A DNA stretch of 64,000 bases from Zeugodacus cucurbitae (lineage: Eukaryota > Arthropoda > Insecta > Diptera > Tephritidae), in NCBI RefSeq assembly GCF_028554725.1, contig NC_071667.1, positions 17,715,501 through 17,779,500 of the forward strand, given 5' to 3'. Below, one piece after another: positions 37,336-48,684 of this stretch. Position 1 is the first letter of the stretch, and every line of letters starts with the position of its first letter. Made by a program: the position numbers and the translations under genes. A model generated the notes under the pieces. It saw only the letters and a program-made list of their open reading frames with translations. It made no database searches and was not told where the DNA came from.

Positions 37336-38579
37336 TAAGGGCTATTATTTAGGCGTTCCAGACCTGTTTGGATACGTCAGTTTTAGATTTTGACTTTTTT
37401 CTTCGAAGCTGCTTTGTATTCTTAAACTCTTTCCAAATTATTACGGATAATAGTCTTCTTCCGGTAAATTTAGTTTATATAGCGTTATATTATGAGGCTC
37501 TAATCCATCAGTTCTAGAAATCCTGAGAGCAATCAACTACTATTTAATAATAGTTACTTGTATCCTTCAGATACTCCGTCTAATTTAGGCATACCTTAGG
37601 TTCTTCGAGGCTATTGCTATAGAAGGCAGTGTTAATGAAATTGTCTGCGTTTTTCTCGGATGTCGATATGCCGTAATATTATAGATTCTTATATGAACCG
37701 ACACTGTCAAAATAATGTATCAACCATATGGATCACCCTTTATACAAATGAATTATGTAAGAACGTATGTATTTCCGTGCCACCAAGTGGTTGAGCGGTC
37801 ATCATCATCTATTAAAAACACATATTACATACAAACATAAATAGCTGTAAGTAAGAAAATATCTATATATGTATGTACATACTAGCTACAATATGTAACT
37901 GCTACCTCAAGTTATCGAGTACAACAACAAGTGCAGTAGCAGTTTATTTACCAAAGAAATTGTCTAGCATTTAAGTTGCATTTACATACACACATACAAC
38001 TATATATACATACATACACCCAACCAAATGTATGTGTGCTCAAGCATAAATGTATTTATTGTATAATCTATATATAAAGAATTTACATACATAGTCAAAA
38101 TGATGCCAAATTTTATTCTACATACAAATATTAAAAAAAAATATTATATTTAAGCGATAAGCACACCATGTGTTAAATGTATTTCAAATTACAAAAATAC
38201 TAGTTCTCAACTAGAATTATGACACGGAAATGAACTAGTTCGACAAGACCCAGAGTGGTAACAATTGTAATATGATTTAATAAGGATTCGTGTCATTTAA
38301 CATTGATTGCATAATAGTTATTTCTTTATTTTTTTATTTCACTAGAGGAATTATACATAGCTGACAAAAATGTTGAAAAAATACGATTTATTTCTCAACA
38401 TAGTTACTATTTGGCTCGATAGACTGGGCTCAGCGATAGTTTAACTTCTTTAACCCGTCTAAAAAATACCTTTTCAATATTCAGTGAGCTTGATTTCTTA
38501 TCGGAACACGAAATTGAATTCTTATGGGCACTTAAGTTTTAGTACCATAATATTTTGAGTGACATCAATACAAAGTGTT
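37336..38579. other. Intergenic, AT-rich
   Basis: Contains TACATA/TATGTA microsatellites near 37860-38040 and no supported gene. Confidence 0.4.
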
Positions 38580-39341
38580 TTTTAATAAGAACGCTACAAA
38601 AGTTTTTTAAATAAAACATAAACGGTTTGGGATATCAATGAAATTCTTTATTCTTTCCTGTGAAAGTGCATTCGATGCCACTACGTATGGAACTCGATTT
38701 CATTTACAAGTCGTGGGCACGCTTGCAGAAGTCCAAACGCTGAACCCAATTTTTCGACGGTTTTCAAGCATAAATCGGCTGACAGCTGCGATTTTATGTT
38801 CGATATTCGTACGAAGTTCATCAATGGTCGCTGGCTTGTTGGCATAGACCATAGACTTGACGTAGCTCCACTGGAAATAGTCTAATGACGCAAATCGTAC
38901 GACCGAGGCGGCCAATTGACTGGGCCATTTCGTGAGATAACATGTTCATCAAACTTGGATTTCAATAAATCGATTGTGACATATTGTCCAAGTCCATATC
39001 ATCCAATTCGGGCCAGAAATATTCGGTTATTATTAAACGGTAGCGATTCCCATTCACAGTAACGTGCCGGTTTAGATCATCACGGAAGCAGTACGACCCA
39101 ACGGTGCCACCGGCCTATAAACCGCACCGTAATTTTTTCGGGATGCAAATGGTGACACATGGATAACCCATATATTTCTTATGCTTCTTAGGACGTAGCG
39201 CCTTTAAAGTTGAGGCCACTGATTCCGAATTTCGGTAGTCAATTTTAATAATTTCGACTCATTGTTGGATCGTATAGTGGCAAAAATATGGCGTCTTTTG
39301 CTGTCCCTATCGGTATACTTTTGTAGCGTCCCTATTGAAAA
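38580..39341 (-). mobile_element. Mariner-like element relic, copy 3, both terminal repeats visible
   Basis: The left end TTTTAATAAGAACGCTACAA (from 38580) is inverted relative to the right end, which closes with GTAGCGTCCCTATTGAAAA at 39341; they share GACGCTACAAAAGT-like cores. On the minus strand, 38915-38700 reads a DYFQWSYVKSMVYANKPATIDELRTNIE-type tail of the mariner-like transposase, and 38930-38900 has the conserved PVNWPPRS region. Large internal parts are missing. It has the same orientation as copies 1 and 2. Confidence 0.8.
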
Positions 39342-40184
39342 TCCCTTTATTTTTTACAAAATATTGTAATTACTATCTCATAGAAAATAAAGTCGTTTGA
39401 TTAGTTAGCCTTCAGGCTCATACTATATGAGGTATATAGTTTGCAACTAGTTCATTTCACTGCAGAGTATATACTAAGTAGCAAGTGTGTCTGCGTGTAC
39501 TTTGGTGTATTTGTTGTTATCAAAAAGATGTGCAAAAATTAAATATTTTTGTTCTATTAAACGTGATAATGCCATATTCAAATAAAATGTAATTTTATTC
39601 AATAGTTTTTTTCTTATTTTTTAATTATTTTCTAGTTTCTATCGTCAAGATAGAAATTTTCCTTTATTGGTTGAAAGGGGAGATCGAAAGAACGCCTAAC
39701 CGCAAACGGTCTCACTTAAACCAACATAAGACGAATTGTGAATTGAAGTCAGTGCTAATAATCATTCAATAACTCGCTGAATTTATAGAAATTTCAAAGT
39801 ATTTTTCCACCCTCCCCATTTATACTCTTGAAGTTTCCAAAGATCAGAGACGTGTATGTATATTCAGATATTATGTTAATAAAATAATTCATACAAATAT
39901 TTGAATTGGAACACTTTTACTTAGGTTTTATAAACATTTAAAAATTTAAGAATCCACAACAATATTATGAGAATGTAGAAACTTGTCGGAAATATAGAAA
40001 TAACTTGGTAAATTATTAGATTGAGATTTAAAAACTTTCCTGAATTACTGTTTTCAATAACGTACACTTTGAGCGTAAACTAATGAAGTTCCAAACCCCT
40101 AATATACTAATATATTTAATAAATGGCACTAGGACAATAGCAGCACTTTGATCAGTCTTTCTACGTATTCAATACGCTTGAACA
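39342..40184. other. Intergenic / probable 3' UTR of the zinc-finger locus
   Basis: AT-rich and without supported coding. The part next to 40185 probably holds the 3' UTR of the last zinc-finger cassette. Confidence 0.4.
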
Positions 40185-43100
40185 TTACTTTTCTCCCACC
40201 ACATCTACGAAATATTCATTTATATCGCCGCTGTCTAAGCTACCCTCCGCTTCCTCGAAATTTGCGGTAGCACTTTGCATAGCTTGCAATTTGACAAACG
40301 TGTGACGTGTGCGAAAGCTTTTGAGTTTGCGCATTGTTTCCAGTTCTTCAATGGACATGACCACATCGTGTTTCAGTTTCAGGTGAACTTTAAGCCTGCA
40401 AATAAATGTTCAAAATAAAAAATGCAAATTTAAATAAAAATTCAATAAACGATATTTACTTTGATTTTTGCGGATAACCGCGATCGCAGTAGGCGCACCG
40501 AAAGGGCATACCCGTATGCGAAAAGCTATGATTACGTAATGAAATGGTGTTTTTGAAGACTTTGCCACAACCCTCTACCGGACAAATATACCTCAAATTA
40601 TTGTGCATAACCTGGAGATGTGCCGTTAGATGACCCTTTTGCGCAAATCTGCGTTCACAATGTGTACATTCGTAGGGAAATTCACGTGTGTGATAGCGCA
40701 TATGTATCTCCAAGGTTTGCGGTATGGCAAATGTTTTGTGACAGAGCCTACACTCCAATGGCTGGTAGTCAACAGGTGAACTATGTGTCTGTTTGTAATG
40801 CAGATCGCAGGATTGACGTGATAAATAGGTACGATCGCAACCATCAAAAGGACAGTTGAAACGTGGCCGATCCGGTTCGTGCATGCGTCGATGCCATAAC
40901 ATTTTGCTTCGACTCGGAAATGACTTCGAGCAGTAATCGCAGCACACGCGGCTTGTTCGTTGCGGTCGTATTATTTGTATTGGTAAATGCGATGTGTCTG
41001 CACGTATAGGCGAGGTGCTGAGAGGATCAGTATTTTTCATTTTACTACCACAGCCTTTTGGTAGAATCGCGGTTTCCGTGGCTTTTATGCACTCAAATGG
41101 TTTCGTAATCGAATTGTTGTTATCTATCTTCGTCGTCAGTTCCACAAAGCATTTGGTTGTATCGACAATTGACTTGGCAGTTGATATGACTTCTGCAGGC
41201 ACCGGTTTGTATTCCTCAATACAAACATATTCCATTTGTCCTAAAATATTTAAAAAATGAAATAATAATAGATAATAACATCAAATAAATAAATAAGTTA
41301 TTTATTAATGCATATACGTTTTATTTTATTTTTTTTTTTTGTGAATAAAAACTATTATAAATATGGTTAATTTATTTTATGACTTTCTATTAATCGCATA
41401 TTAGTTTTCTATGCTTTTTAGATCGGTAAGTAGTATTGTTTAAACTGAACGTACCGTTTGCTGAATTCAATAATACCTACTCCCATAACATTGCATTTAG
41501 CATTGAGAAGTAATAGATTTAAATTTTTTTATATTTTTATCATTTGCATATTTATTATATTATTTTCATACATACAATTAAAAAAATGAAATACAAATAA
41601 TACTTACAGAGTAAATCGGTCTATTTTTTTTTTTGTTAATAAGCAATAAACTTTTTAATTGCTACAAGTAATTAATATATCACTGTAGATATAATATATA
41701 TCTTCATGTATGTGCATCTTCTGTTCTAATATAAACATTATCTATTTATCGTACATAATAAAATTTAGTTAGAATTTAAAATTTTATTGTTATCACGAAA
41801 AAAATAATAAGTAGAAGACTAAACTTTTCAGTAGCCTTCTAGATCGTCCTCATCTGGCACCTCACCCTGTTCGTTGCGCTCAGGTGTCAATGCTGGTCGC
41901 AATTTCGCTTTCAGTTTAATCTCTTTGGCCACCAACATGCTGTCCAGCTCGTCCAAAGTATGCTCTATGCCATGTATTCTGCTTATGTGCCAACGAAGCC
42001 TAAAAAAGAACAATTTCAATTATTTACATGTACAGCATATATTATAGGGAAATCACTCACCTGCCCTTGGTGGCAAAATCTTGCTGACAGTACTCACAGC
42101 GATAGGGCAACTGATCGACGTGCGTGTAAGCATGATTTTTAAGTGCATGTGCCGTTTGAAACATTTTACCACAATTCTCCTCTTCACAGATGAAACGTTG
42201 GCCCTCATGCTTCGTTTTCACATGGTTATTAAGATGTTGCGCCATCATAAAGGGTTTCGCGCATATATGACACACAAATGGATAGACTTTTTTGTGAAAA
42301 CGTAAATGTATCTGATAGTTGGCACGACCGATACATGTTTTCTCACAAAATTCACACTTGAAGACGGGATAAGATTGACAACTAACACGCTGTTGATGAC
42401 GCTCCAATTGTTGTTTGGTTGCAAACTCTTTGCCACATTCCGCACATTTATTGGGTGGCTTATTAAAACGATGTTTACGATGTCGATGTGAGGCTAAAAG
42501 TGAACGTGACGGGCTTGTATGATCGCAATATTCGCATTGAAATGGTGGACCACCTGGTATGAGTGGCGCGCGTCCGCGCTTGCTTGTACTCCTAAATTTT
42601 CCTGAAGTCTTCACTTCTTGTCGCATCGGTTCATTTTTCGAACTTTCGGATGTTTCGGGATTTTCAAAGAGATATTCTTCTAAATTAATATCATCGGCAT
42701 CAGATGGAGGTGCTAACTTCACAAGAACGGTTGGAGTGCTGATATTTACTGCAGTTGAATAATTCAACGATTCCGATTCATCGATGGACTTATCTGTCGA
42801 AAAGGGTATGGAGTCATCTTCGGGCTGCATAGCAACAGTGGGTTCATCACTTTCATTTCCTAGAATTTGTTTTATAAAGTGCACGTCAACATGTTAGTAG
42901 ATTGTGTGAAAAAGCTTTTAGACATTTAAACTTAAAGTTGTTATATTTAAGTAAATAAATAAACATTGGTAAACGGATGAATTTCAATCGGTAGGTAGTC
43001 TGCCCTTAAAAGATTTCGGTAAAGTAAAAGTACAATTGGTGGAATTAGTTCATGCATAAACATTCTTCTTCTCTTATTCTTCTTTATTTTTTTTTAATTC

Positions 43101-45235
43101 CGCTAAAAAATTTGTTCACTGGTTTTTTTTTTAATCTTAATATACCGCAAGTGAAACATTACTTTTAAAATATTATCTTTAAACTATTATATTTAATATT
43201 CGTAATAAATATTTAATTTACTTTTCTATTATTAATAGTTATTTTGAAATCTTAACTAAATTCAATTTCGAACGCATCACATGAAATTTACGCATTTCCT
43301 CCATTTGTTCAAGCGACACTTCAATGTCATGTTTTTGACGTATATGCACTTTTAATCTACAAACAAATGAAGTCATTAGAAATAAGTTTAAATATAATAA
43401 AATATTTGTAAACTCACTTTGCCTTCGCCGGATAGCCACGCTTACAATACGCGCACTCGAATGGCATTGTGCCGTGTGAAAACTCGTGATTACGTAACGA
43501 GGCAGATGAGGTGAAATATTTACCACAGCCGGGATGTTCACAGGAGAAGCGCACACTATTGTGTTTAACATTTTTATGGGTGTTCAAATGACACATTTGT
43601 GCAAACTTCTGTCCACATATATCACAAACATACGGAAAATCACCAGTATGATATCGCATATGCACTTCAAGTAACTTATTTATGACGAAGACTTTATCAC
43701 AAATTGGACACTTAAGTCCGTTTCTGTTGTGGTAGGAACGCACATGTACATCCTTAGCCTGTTTTGTGGCATACAAACGGCCACACTCTTCGCATTCGTA
43801 CTTCGGACGGTCTGGTTCGTGCGAACGACGATGAGTTAGCATGCGTGAACGATTTTTAAATACTTTCTGACAATATTCACAGCTATATTTACCGCTGTAT
43901 CGACGTCGTGGTTGAATGTCACCTTTTTTCGAAATCACTACATAGTTCACATCGCTTTTGGATTCCGTTATAGCTGTTTTATTGTTTTGTAAGTACTCCT
44001 CGTTACTTTTCATAATATTTATCTCATCATTCGTTAAGTCGCCATCGGTACCAGCACTGTCGACATTCTCACCATCAAATTTATGTTTGACTTTGTTTTG
44101 AATTTGTGATTTTTTGTGAGTTGTTTTAGGCAAATCTGTGCTTTTATGTAGTGGCTCGATTAAGGCTTCGGTATTAGTATCCGCACTTAAATTCAACTTT
44201 TGTATTACATATTCGTCGTCATCGATTCTTATTTGTACTGTTTCCGCATCTGTTTATTAAATGAATTAATTTGAAATTTATATTAATAAAAAAATAAATT
44301 GATTTAACTTTAAAATTTTAATTAAGCACGCTTGAAATTCATTCAATAAACAATTGAGGAAACATTACAAATATTTTTGTATTAAAATTTTAAAGTTTTT
44401 GCATATAATTACATAGATATATATCTTTTTAAATACACACACTTTAAAAATCCACGTTGTGCAAATGATGTATAATATTAGTAACCAGATTTGTTTACAC
44501 TACCATATGGAATCCATTTTACAGTAGTACTCATACAAGTGTACAATAATTTCAATTATTTGCTAATTTACAATAACTTTAATTTACTATTTATAACGAA
44601 TTAATTATATAAATATGCTTTATGTATTTACCATCATCCATTAGCTCATCAACAGATTGATACTCTTCCATTTCAATATGCTCTTCCAGCTCTTCATATT
44701 CTATCGGCGCTTCTAATTGCTCTATATTTTCCTCTTCCGCAGTGGCAATTTCATTATCTATTGACTCATTTTCTAATTGTATTGGTTCAGCTACTTCTGT
44801 GTCATCACTTGTTTTTTGTTCTAGGTCTTCAATAAGTATATCTGTTTCTTGTTGTGTCCCATCTTTTGTCATTGTTGTATCCAATGCTTCTCCATCAGTA
44901 ATATGTGATTTTTGAAATTGCAATAAAAACTTTTTTGATTCTTGCACTTTTTTATGAAAATCATATGCCACTTGTAATTCTAAGCCACAAGATTTGCATA
45001 GCTGATGTGGTGCATTAATGCCGCCAGCGTGCAAATCAATTTGTGTACATATGATAAAGCAATCATAATAGCTGAGTTGTTCCTCTTCATCATAAATTAA
45101 CTGTAAATCCAGCAATTGTGAGTCCTCCGGTATTTGCAGGCAAAGACGACAATAGTCGGATAGATCAACAAAGTCCAATGACGTGATGGACGTAGAATTG
45201 GCAACTTCGCCGGATTGCATATCCGCTGATAGCAA
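40185..45235 (-). CDS. ZAD zinc-finger protein, isoform using cassette 3 (distal)
   Basis: Exons on minus: shared ZAD exon 45235-44632, then 41240-40460, then 40395-40185, 531 residues in all. The exon-1 donor leaves one base (G) and the acceptor TTTAG|GA supplies two, giving an uninterrupted frame. The cassette holds six C2H2 fingers (VCCDYCSKSF..., FNCPFDGCDRTY..., LECRLCHKTF..., YECTHCERRF..., YICPVEGCGKVF..., FRCAYCDRGY...). The last finger is split by the final intron exactly as in the other two cassettes. The terminal exon continues LKVHLKLKHDVVMSIEELETMRKLK and ends in an acidic tail. No promoter-proximal ZAD exists within the 590 bp before this cassette, so it should be spliced to the ZAD exon; an internal start at an ATG at 41234 is the alternative. 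Confidence 0.72.
41828..45235 (-). CDS. ZAD zinc-finger protein, isoform using cassette 2 (middle)
   Basis: Exons on minus: shared ZAD exon 45235-44632, then 42859-42061, then 41999-41828, 524 residues. The acceptor TCTAG|GA restores the frame after the ZAD exon's single trailing G. An acidic linker and a basic RSTSKRGRAPL patch precede six fingers (FQCEYCDHTSPSRS..., NKCAECGKEF..., FKCEFCEKTC..., FVCHICAKPF..., FICEEENCGKMF..., YRCEYCQQDF...). The second has an unusual HQQRVSC end in place of a clean His-X3-4-His. The last finger is split by an intron as in the sister cassettes. An upstream in-frame ATG at 42884 lies inside what would be intron, so an independent transcript cannot be excluded. 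Likely a nuclear DNA-binding regulator; ZAD domains dimerise. Confidence 0.72.
43239..45235 (-). CDS. ZAD zinc-finger protein, isoform using cassette 1 (proximal)
   Basis: Exons on minus: 45235-44632, 44249-43418 and 43356-43239, 517 residues. Exon 1 encodes the ZAD: CRLC near residue 29 and LCKSC near residue 80, the two CxxC pairs that bind zinc, followed by a long acidic linker (EYEELEEHIEMEEY). Cassette 1 adds a linker and six C2H2 fingers (YSCEYCQKVF..., YECEECGRLY..., LKCPICDKVF..., YVCDICGQKF..., FSCEHPGCGKYF..., FECAYCKRGY...). The last finger is completed by LKVHIRQKH from the terminal exon. ZAD-ZnF proteins are the largest transcription-factor family in higher flies. The start at 45235 is the first Met before the ZAD, 320 bp from the divergent gene at 45556. 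This is the simplest, most secure isoform of the locus. Confidence 0.88.
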
Positions 45236-45555
45236 TATACGTTCAAATGTATGCTATTTCTCGTTCAATAATATGATATAAATTACTGTGATATAAATAT
45301 TATTATTTTTTCCAGCAAGAAATTACTGCTCAAATATTATAGGTACGCGTTCAGTGATGGATTTCCAAATGATTGGCGTGCTTCAATTGGCGTTACCATA
45401 TCACACATGTTTTGCTTTATAAGCAACCATGCGTTGAGTTGTGCAGTAGTTGTCATTCCGTGTATGTAAACAAATAAATGACAAGAGCATTACAATCTCT
45501 TTTGCATTGTATATACAATTTGTTTGGAGATTTAATATAATTAATTAACACAAAC
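45236..45555. promoter_or_regulatory. Short divergent intergenic region (candidate bidirectional promoter)
   Basis: Only 320 bp separate the start codon of the ZAD zinc-finger gene (minus, 45235) from that of the membrane-protein gene (plus, 45556), so both 5' UTRs and promoters must lie here. No clear TATA box or initiator could be assigned. Confidence 0.6.
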
Positions 45556-46061
45556 ATGACAACATTTGAAATTATTCAATCCTCCACATCATATACTGCA
45601 ACCAAGTACCCAGTGGAAAAAACTACAAATTCCATTGTACAGCAAACGACAACTGCGTCAAGAGCTACAACAACAATTAAACTCACAGATGCAACACCAA
45701 CGGATACGGATATTGAACCAGATGAAAGTGGACATTTTATTTTAATTCCTTTGGCAGTTCTTTTATTTATAGTAGCTTTTTCAGCATTGGTAAGAAAATT
45801 GTCTAATGCTATGCTTCCTTAGTACATATTAAAAAATATGTTTTTATTGATTTTTACTTATAATTGTGTGTCTATACTCAGGTTTTCTTAATTGGACGAA
45901 ATCGAAGGCGCCTAGCAAAGGCTTACTGTCGTAGAAGAAATGAATATAAGCACAATTTCGAAGATTATTCCAATTCGTTACTGGAGCGTGGGGACTTCGA
46001 TGATCCAAGTGAATGCCTGCTGAAAGGAAAACTGCAAATCGATAATGTGTGTGAAACATAA
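45556..46061 (+). CDS. Small single-pass membrane protein, function unknown
   Basis: Two exons, 45556-45789 and 45882-46061 (GTAAGA donor, CTCAG acceptor), give 137 residues. The N-terminal 55 residues are Thr/Ser-rich (TTTASRATTTIK), as in O-glycosylated ectodomains. One hydrophobic helix follows (FILIPLAVLLFIVAFSALV), then a basic stop-transfer stretch (GRNRRRLAKAYCRRR), and an acidic tail with SNSLLERGDFDDPSE. There is no separate signal peptide, so the helix probably acts as signal anchor with the basic side in the cytoplasm. The tail loosely recalls the C3orf18/SMIM29-like group (membrane helix, basic Arg/Leu segment, LLE-G), but I cannot confirm this. The intron falls inside the membrane helix. 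Unspliced reading adds only RKLSNAMLP before a stop. Confidence 0.8.
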
Positions 46062-46524
46062 AATAGTGAACAGTTGAAGTATATATCGCTTAATATTAAT
46101 CTAATCAAAAAATGTCATCTCCTTCCAGAGCTACAACAGCACACTACGGAAAGGGCTTTATACTTAAGAATATGCCAGTGAGATTAATGTCTTAAAACAT
46201 TATTGTTTACAATTTGTCATATTTAATGTACGCAACGTTCCTTTATCGCTTATTAACATAATAGCGCATATAGAATGATAAAACAGTGCAAGTGGAACAT
46301 TTAAACAAAACACTAAATGAAATCAAATTTATAGGAGCATAAATATTGAAAGTAATTAATTTATTATCTTAGCGACATATCCAACAAGAAAATCCGAAAT
46401 TATTAAAAACAAATGTTTGAAATAATACATATATTGTCTTATAACTAATCAAATACATATTGAGTTTGAGTATGTGATATATGTGTGTTAGTCGATCGCC
46501 TAAAAATTTTGCTGCATTTAAATG
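46062..46524. other. Convergent 3' flanks
   Basis: Sequence between the membrane-protein stop (plus) and the carrier stop (minus). It should contain both 3' UTRs. No other feature seen. Confidence 0.5.
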
Positions 46525-47662
46525 CTAAAAATTTACTTTTTCCGATTCAGAATTACCACCTAATAGTCTTAGGGTGAGATCGTAGAATCCAAAAAAGAAT
46601 GCACCCCCCAAAGTTATCCAGAGCACACGTGGTGTAAAACCTGCAAAGATTCTGCAAAAGAAAGTAATCGTTGAAATCTATAAAATTGTATGATAAAACA
46701 CATATAATTTTAAAATAAACGTACACACTTACATATATCGGTAAACAATAATCGTTATTTTGTGCTTACCCCGAAAAACCTCTCTCTTTATAAACAGTTT
46801 TTAGCACAATGCGTGCATTCAACTTCTTCGTTGCAGTGCCTTGTTGTGCGAGCATGATACGTGTCTTGGCCACATCAAGTGGTGTGGTTAAACCGGCTGC
46901 AATTCCTCCCGCGACTGCACCACACAATGCGACAGTGAAAGGTGTTGATTCTATGCCAGTGACGTCAGTCCAATGTAGTTTAAAGTATTCCCAAAGTGGG
47001 AATTGTATTAAACTAAATGGTATTTCACGCATCACTGTAGTACCATAGCCACGATATAGACCACGTCGTAAGCCCTCTGTTTTGTATGCGCGCCATAGAA
47101 TTTGCAGTGCAGTTGTTCTTTGTGTATTGCCAATTGTTTGTCGTCGTTGTTTAGCGATTTCTACGGGTACACGTATAAGACATGCTAGCTGTAATTTAAA
47201 TAGTTCATATAAAAATAAACATTTCTTAATCATCTTTCATAATCTCCTACTTACAATTTCTGCACACGAAGCCGACACCATATGTATATATGGCGAATTA
47301 TTTAAACCGGTTGTCTTGCTTAAATATCGCTTCAAACTGTCATAACTGCAAAAGAACAACGCTGCAGTTGGTGCACTGCCAGCCGCTGCCGGTGCTAAAC
47401 CTTTATAAATGCCACGAAAACCACCGGCACGTATGAAACCCAATTCGCTCTGCAATCGAGTTTTTATTGTATCGATGGGGAAGAGTGCAATGTCCACAAC
47501 AACACCAGCAACGCCACCTGCCTATTAAAAAAAAAAAAAAACAAAATAGGATTTGATTAGGTTACGTTGTAATCAAAATGTGTTTTGATTTACCACAAGT
47601 GAATGCAGAAAAGTGTTTTGTGTGTGATTTTGTGGCATAGCACTACTCTCGTTCACTTCCAT
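46525..47662 (-). CDS. SLC25A26: Mitochondrial S-adenosylmethionine carrier (SLC25A26/CG4743 type)
   Basis: Four exons on minus: 47662-47594, 47521-47255, 47188-46770 and 46651-46525, 293 residues. It imports S-adenosylmethionine into the mitochondrial matrix in exchange for S-adenosylhomocysteine. Three mitochondrial-carrier repeats are visible with their PX(D/E)XX(K/R) signatures: FPIDTIKTR, IRVPVEIAKQR and TPLDVAKTR. The segments GFRGIYKGLAPAAAGSAP, REIPFSLIQFPLWEY and GFTPRVLWITLGGAFFFGFYD are characteristic of the SAM carrier subgroup. Length is normal, about 290 residues, and all splice sites are GT-AG with correct phase. The start at MEVNESSAMPQN is the first Met; a second, nine codons on, is also possible. 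No damage seen. Confidence 0.93.
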
Positions 47663-48223
47663 ATTTTTGCGTACCAAATGCTTTCAAATTTTATTGATGA
47701 TTTATTTGAGTTGTTATTTTATTAGTATGATGGTAGAGTTTTACATGTTTGGAAAAAACTGTTGGACTTCCGCGGTTAGCAGCTTTTTACTTATTAAACA
47801 GATGGTTATCAGCTGCTGGCTTATCAGTGCAGGGTGCACATTTTAAATAAGGTTTTTAAGGTATAAAAAATATATTTCAGCTGAAAGCTTAAAAGTGTTA
47901 AAAATTAATGTTATTATTAAATTAATTTTTATTTGGGATTTATGTTAGTGCTACATGATATATAAGGTAAAAAATCAATTTTTTAAGTGCGCCCTTATAC
48001 CCGTAGGCACTTCGGTTCAGATAACTTAACAAAATCTATTTTGGGTGCTGCGCTTGATCTTCTTTTGTAAGCGACAAGTCTCACATCAAGCATAATGAGA
48101 TATTTTACCAATTAAAGCGAAGATCGTTTTTCATCAACTTTAAGAATAGATTAAGCGATCATACTAGATCTACACTAACTACAACTTAAGTTATTTGGTA
48201 TGCTGTATACAAAAATAATAGTA
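47663..48223. other. Upstream region of the carrier gene
   Basis: Non-coding. It should include the promoter and 5' UTR of the minus-strand carrier gene. No motif assigned. Confidence 0.45.
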
Positions 48224-48684
48224 CAGTAGTATTCCGAAATAACGAATATTCGTTTTAATGAAAATCGCTTATAACGAACAAGCAAATTTGTTACATTGAG
48301 TACCTTAAATAACGAACATCAGTGATTTGTAAGTATTCGGTTTAACGAACAAAATGAAGAAGACATATGGAGGAAGAGAAAAAAATCAAATAACAACAAC
48401 CAGAATTAAAAATAAAACTTAAAATTATTGATCAGCACCAAATTGAAGTATAAGTATCAGAATTGGTGCATTTTGGAAGAATTTATTGGATTTGAATTGT
48501 TTTGTTATGGTTTTTCATTTTCTAACAAATAATTAATAAAATAATTTTATAAACTGCAATTTACGGATATTTAACTCATTTTTATTGAGAAACATACTTC
48601 TAAGTGAGTACACGAATTAACGAAAAATTCGATGTAACGAATAGGCCTGACAATTAATGTGTTCGTTATTTCGGAAAACAACTG
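48224..48684. mobile_element. pogo/Tc1-type MITE with TA target sites
   Basis: The ends are inverted repeats: CAGTAGTATTCCGAAATAAC on the left, and the right end inverted reads CAGTTGTTTTCCGAAATAAC (18 of 20 match), each followed by GAA. TA dinucleotides flank both ends (48222-48223 and 48685-48686). The 461-bp interior has many internal AACGAA/TTCGTT motifs and no coding capacity. CAGT ends plus TA duplication fit the pogo/Tigger branch of Tc1/mariner. Confidence 0.88.
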
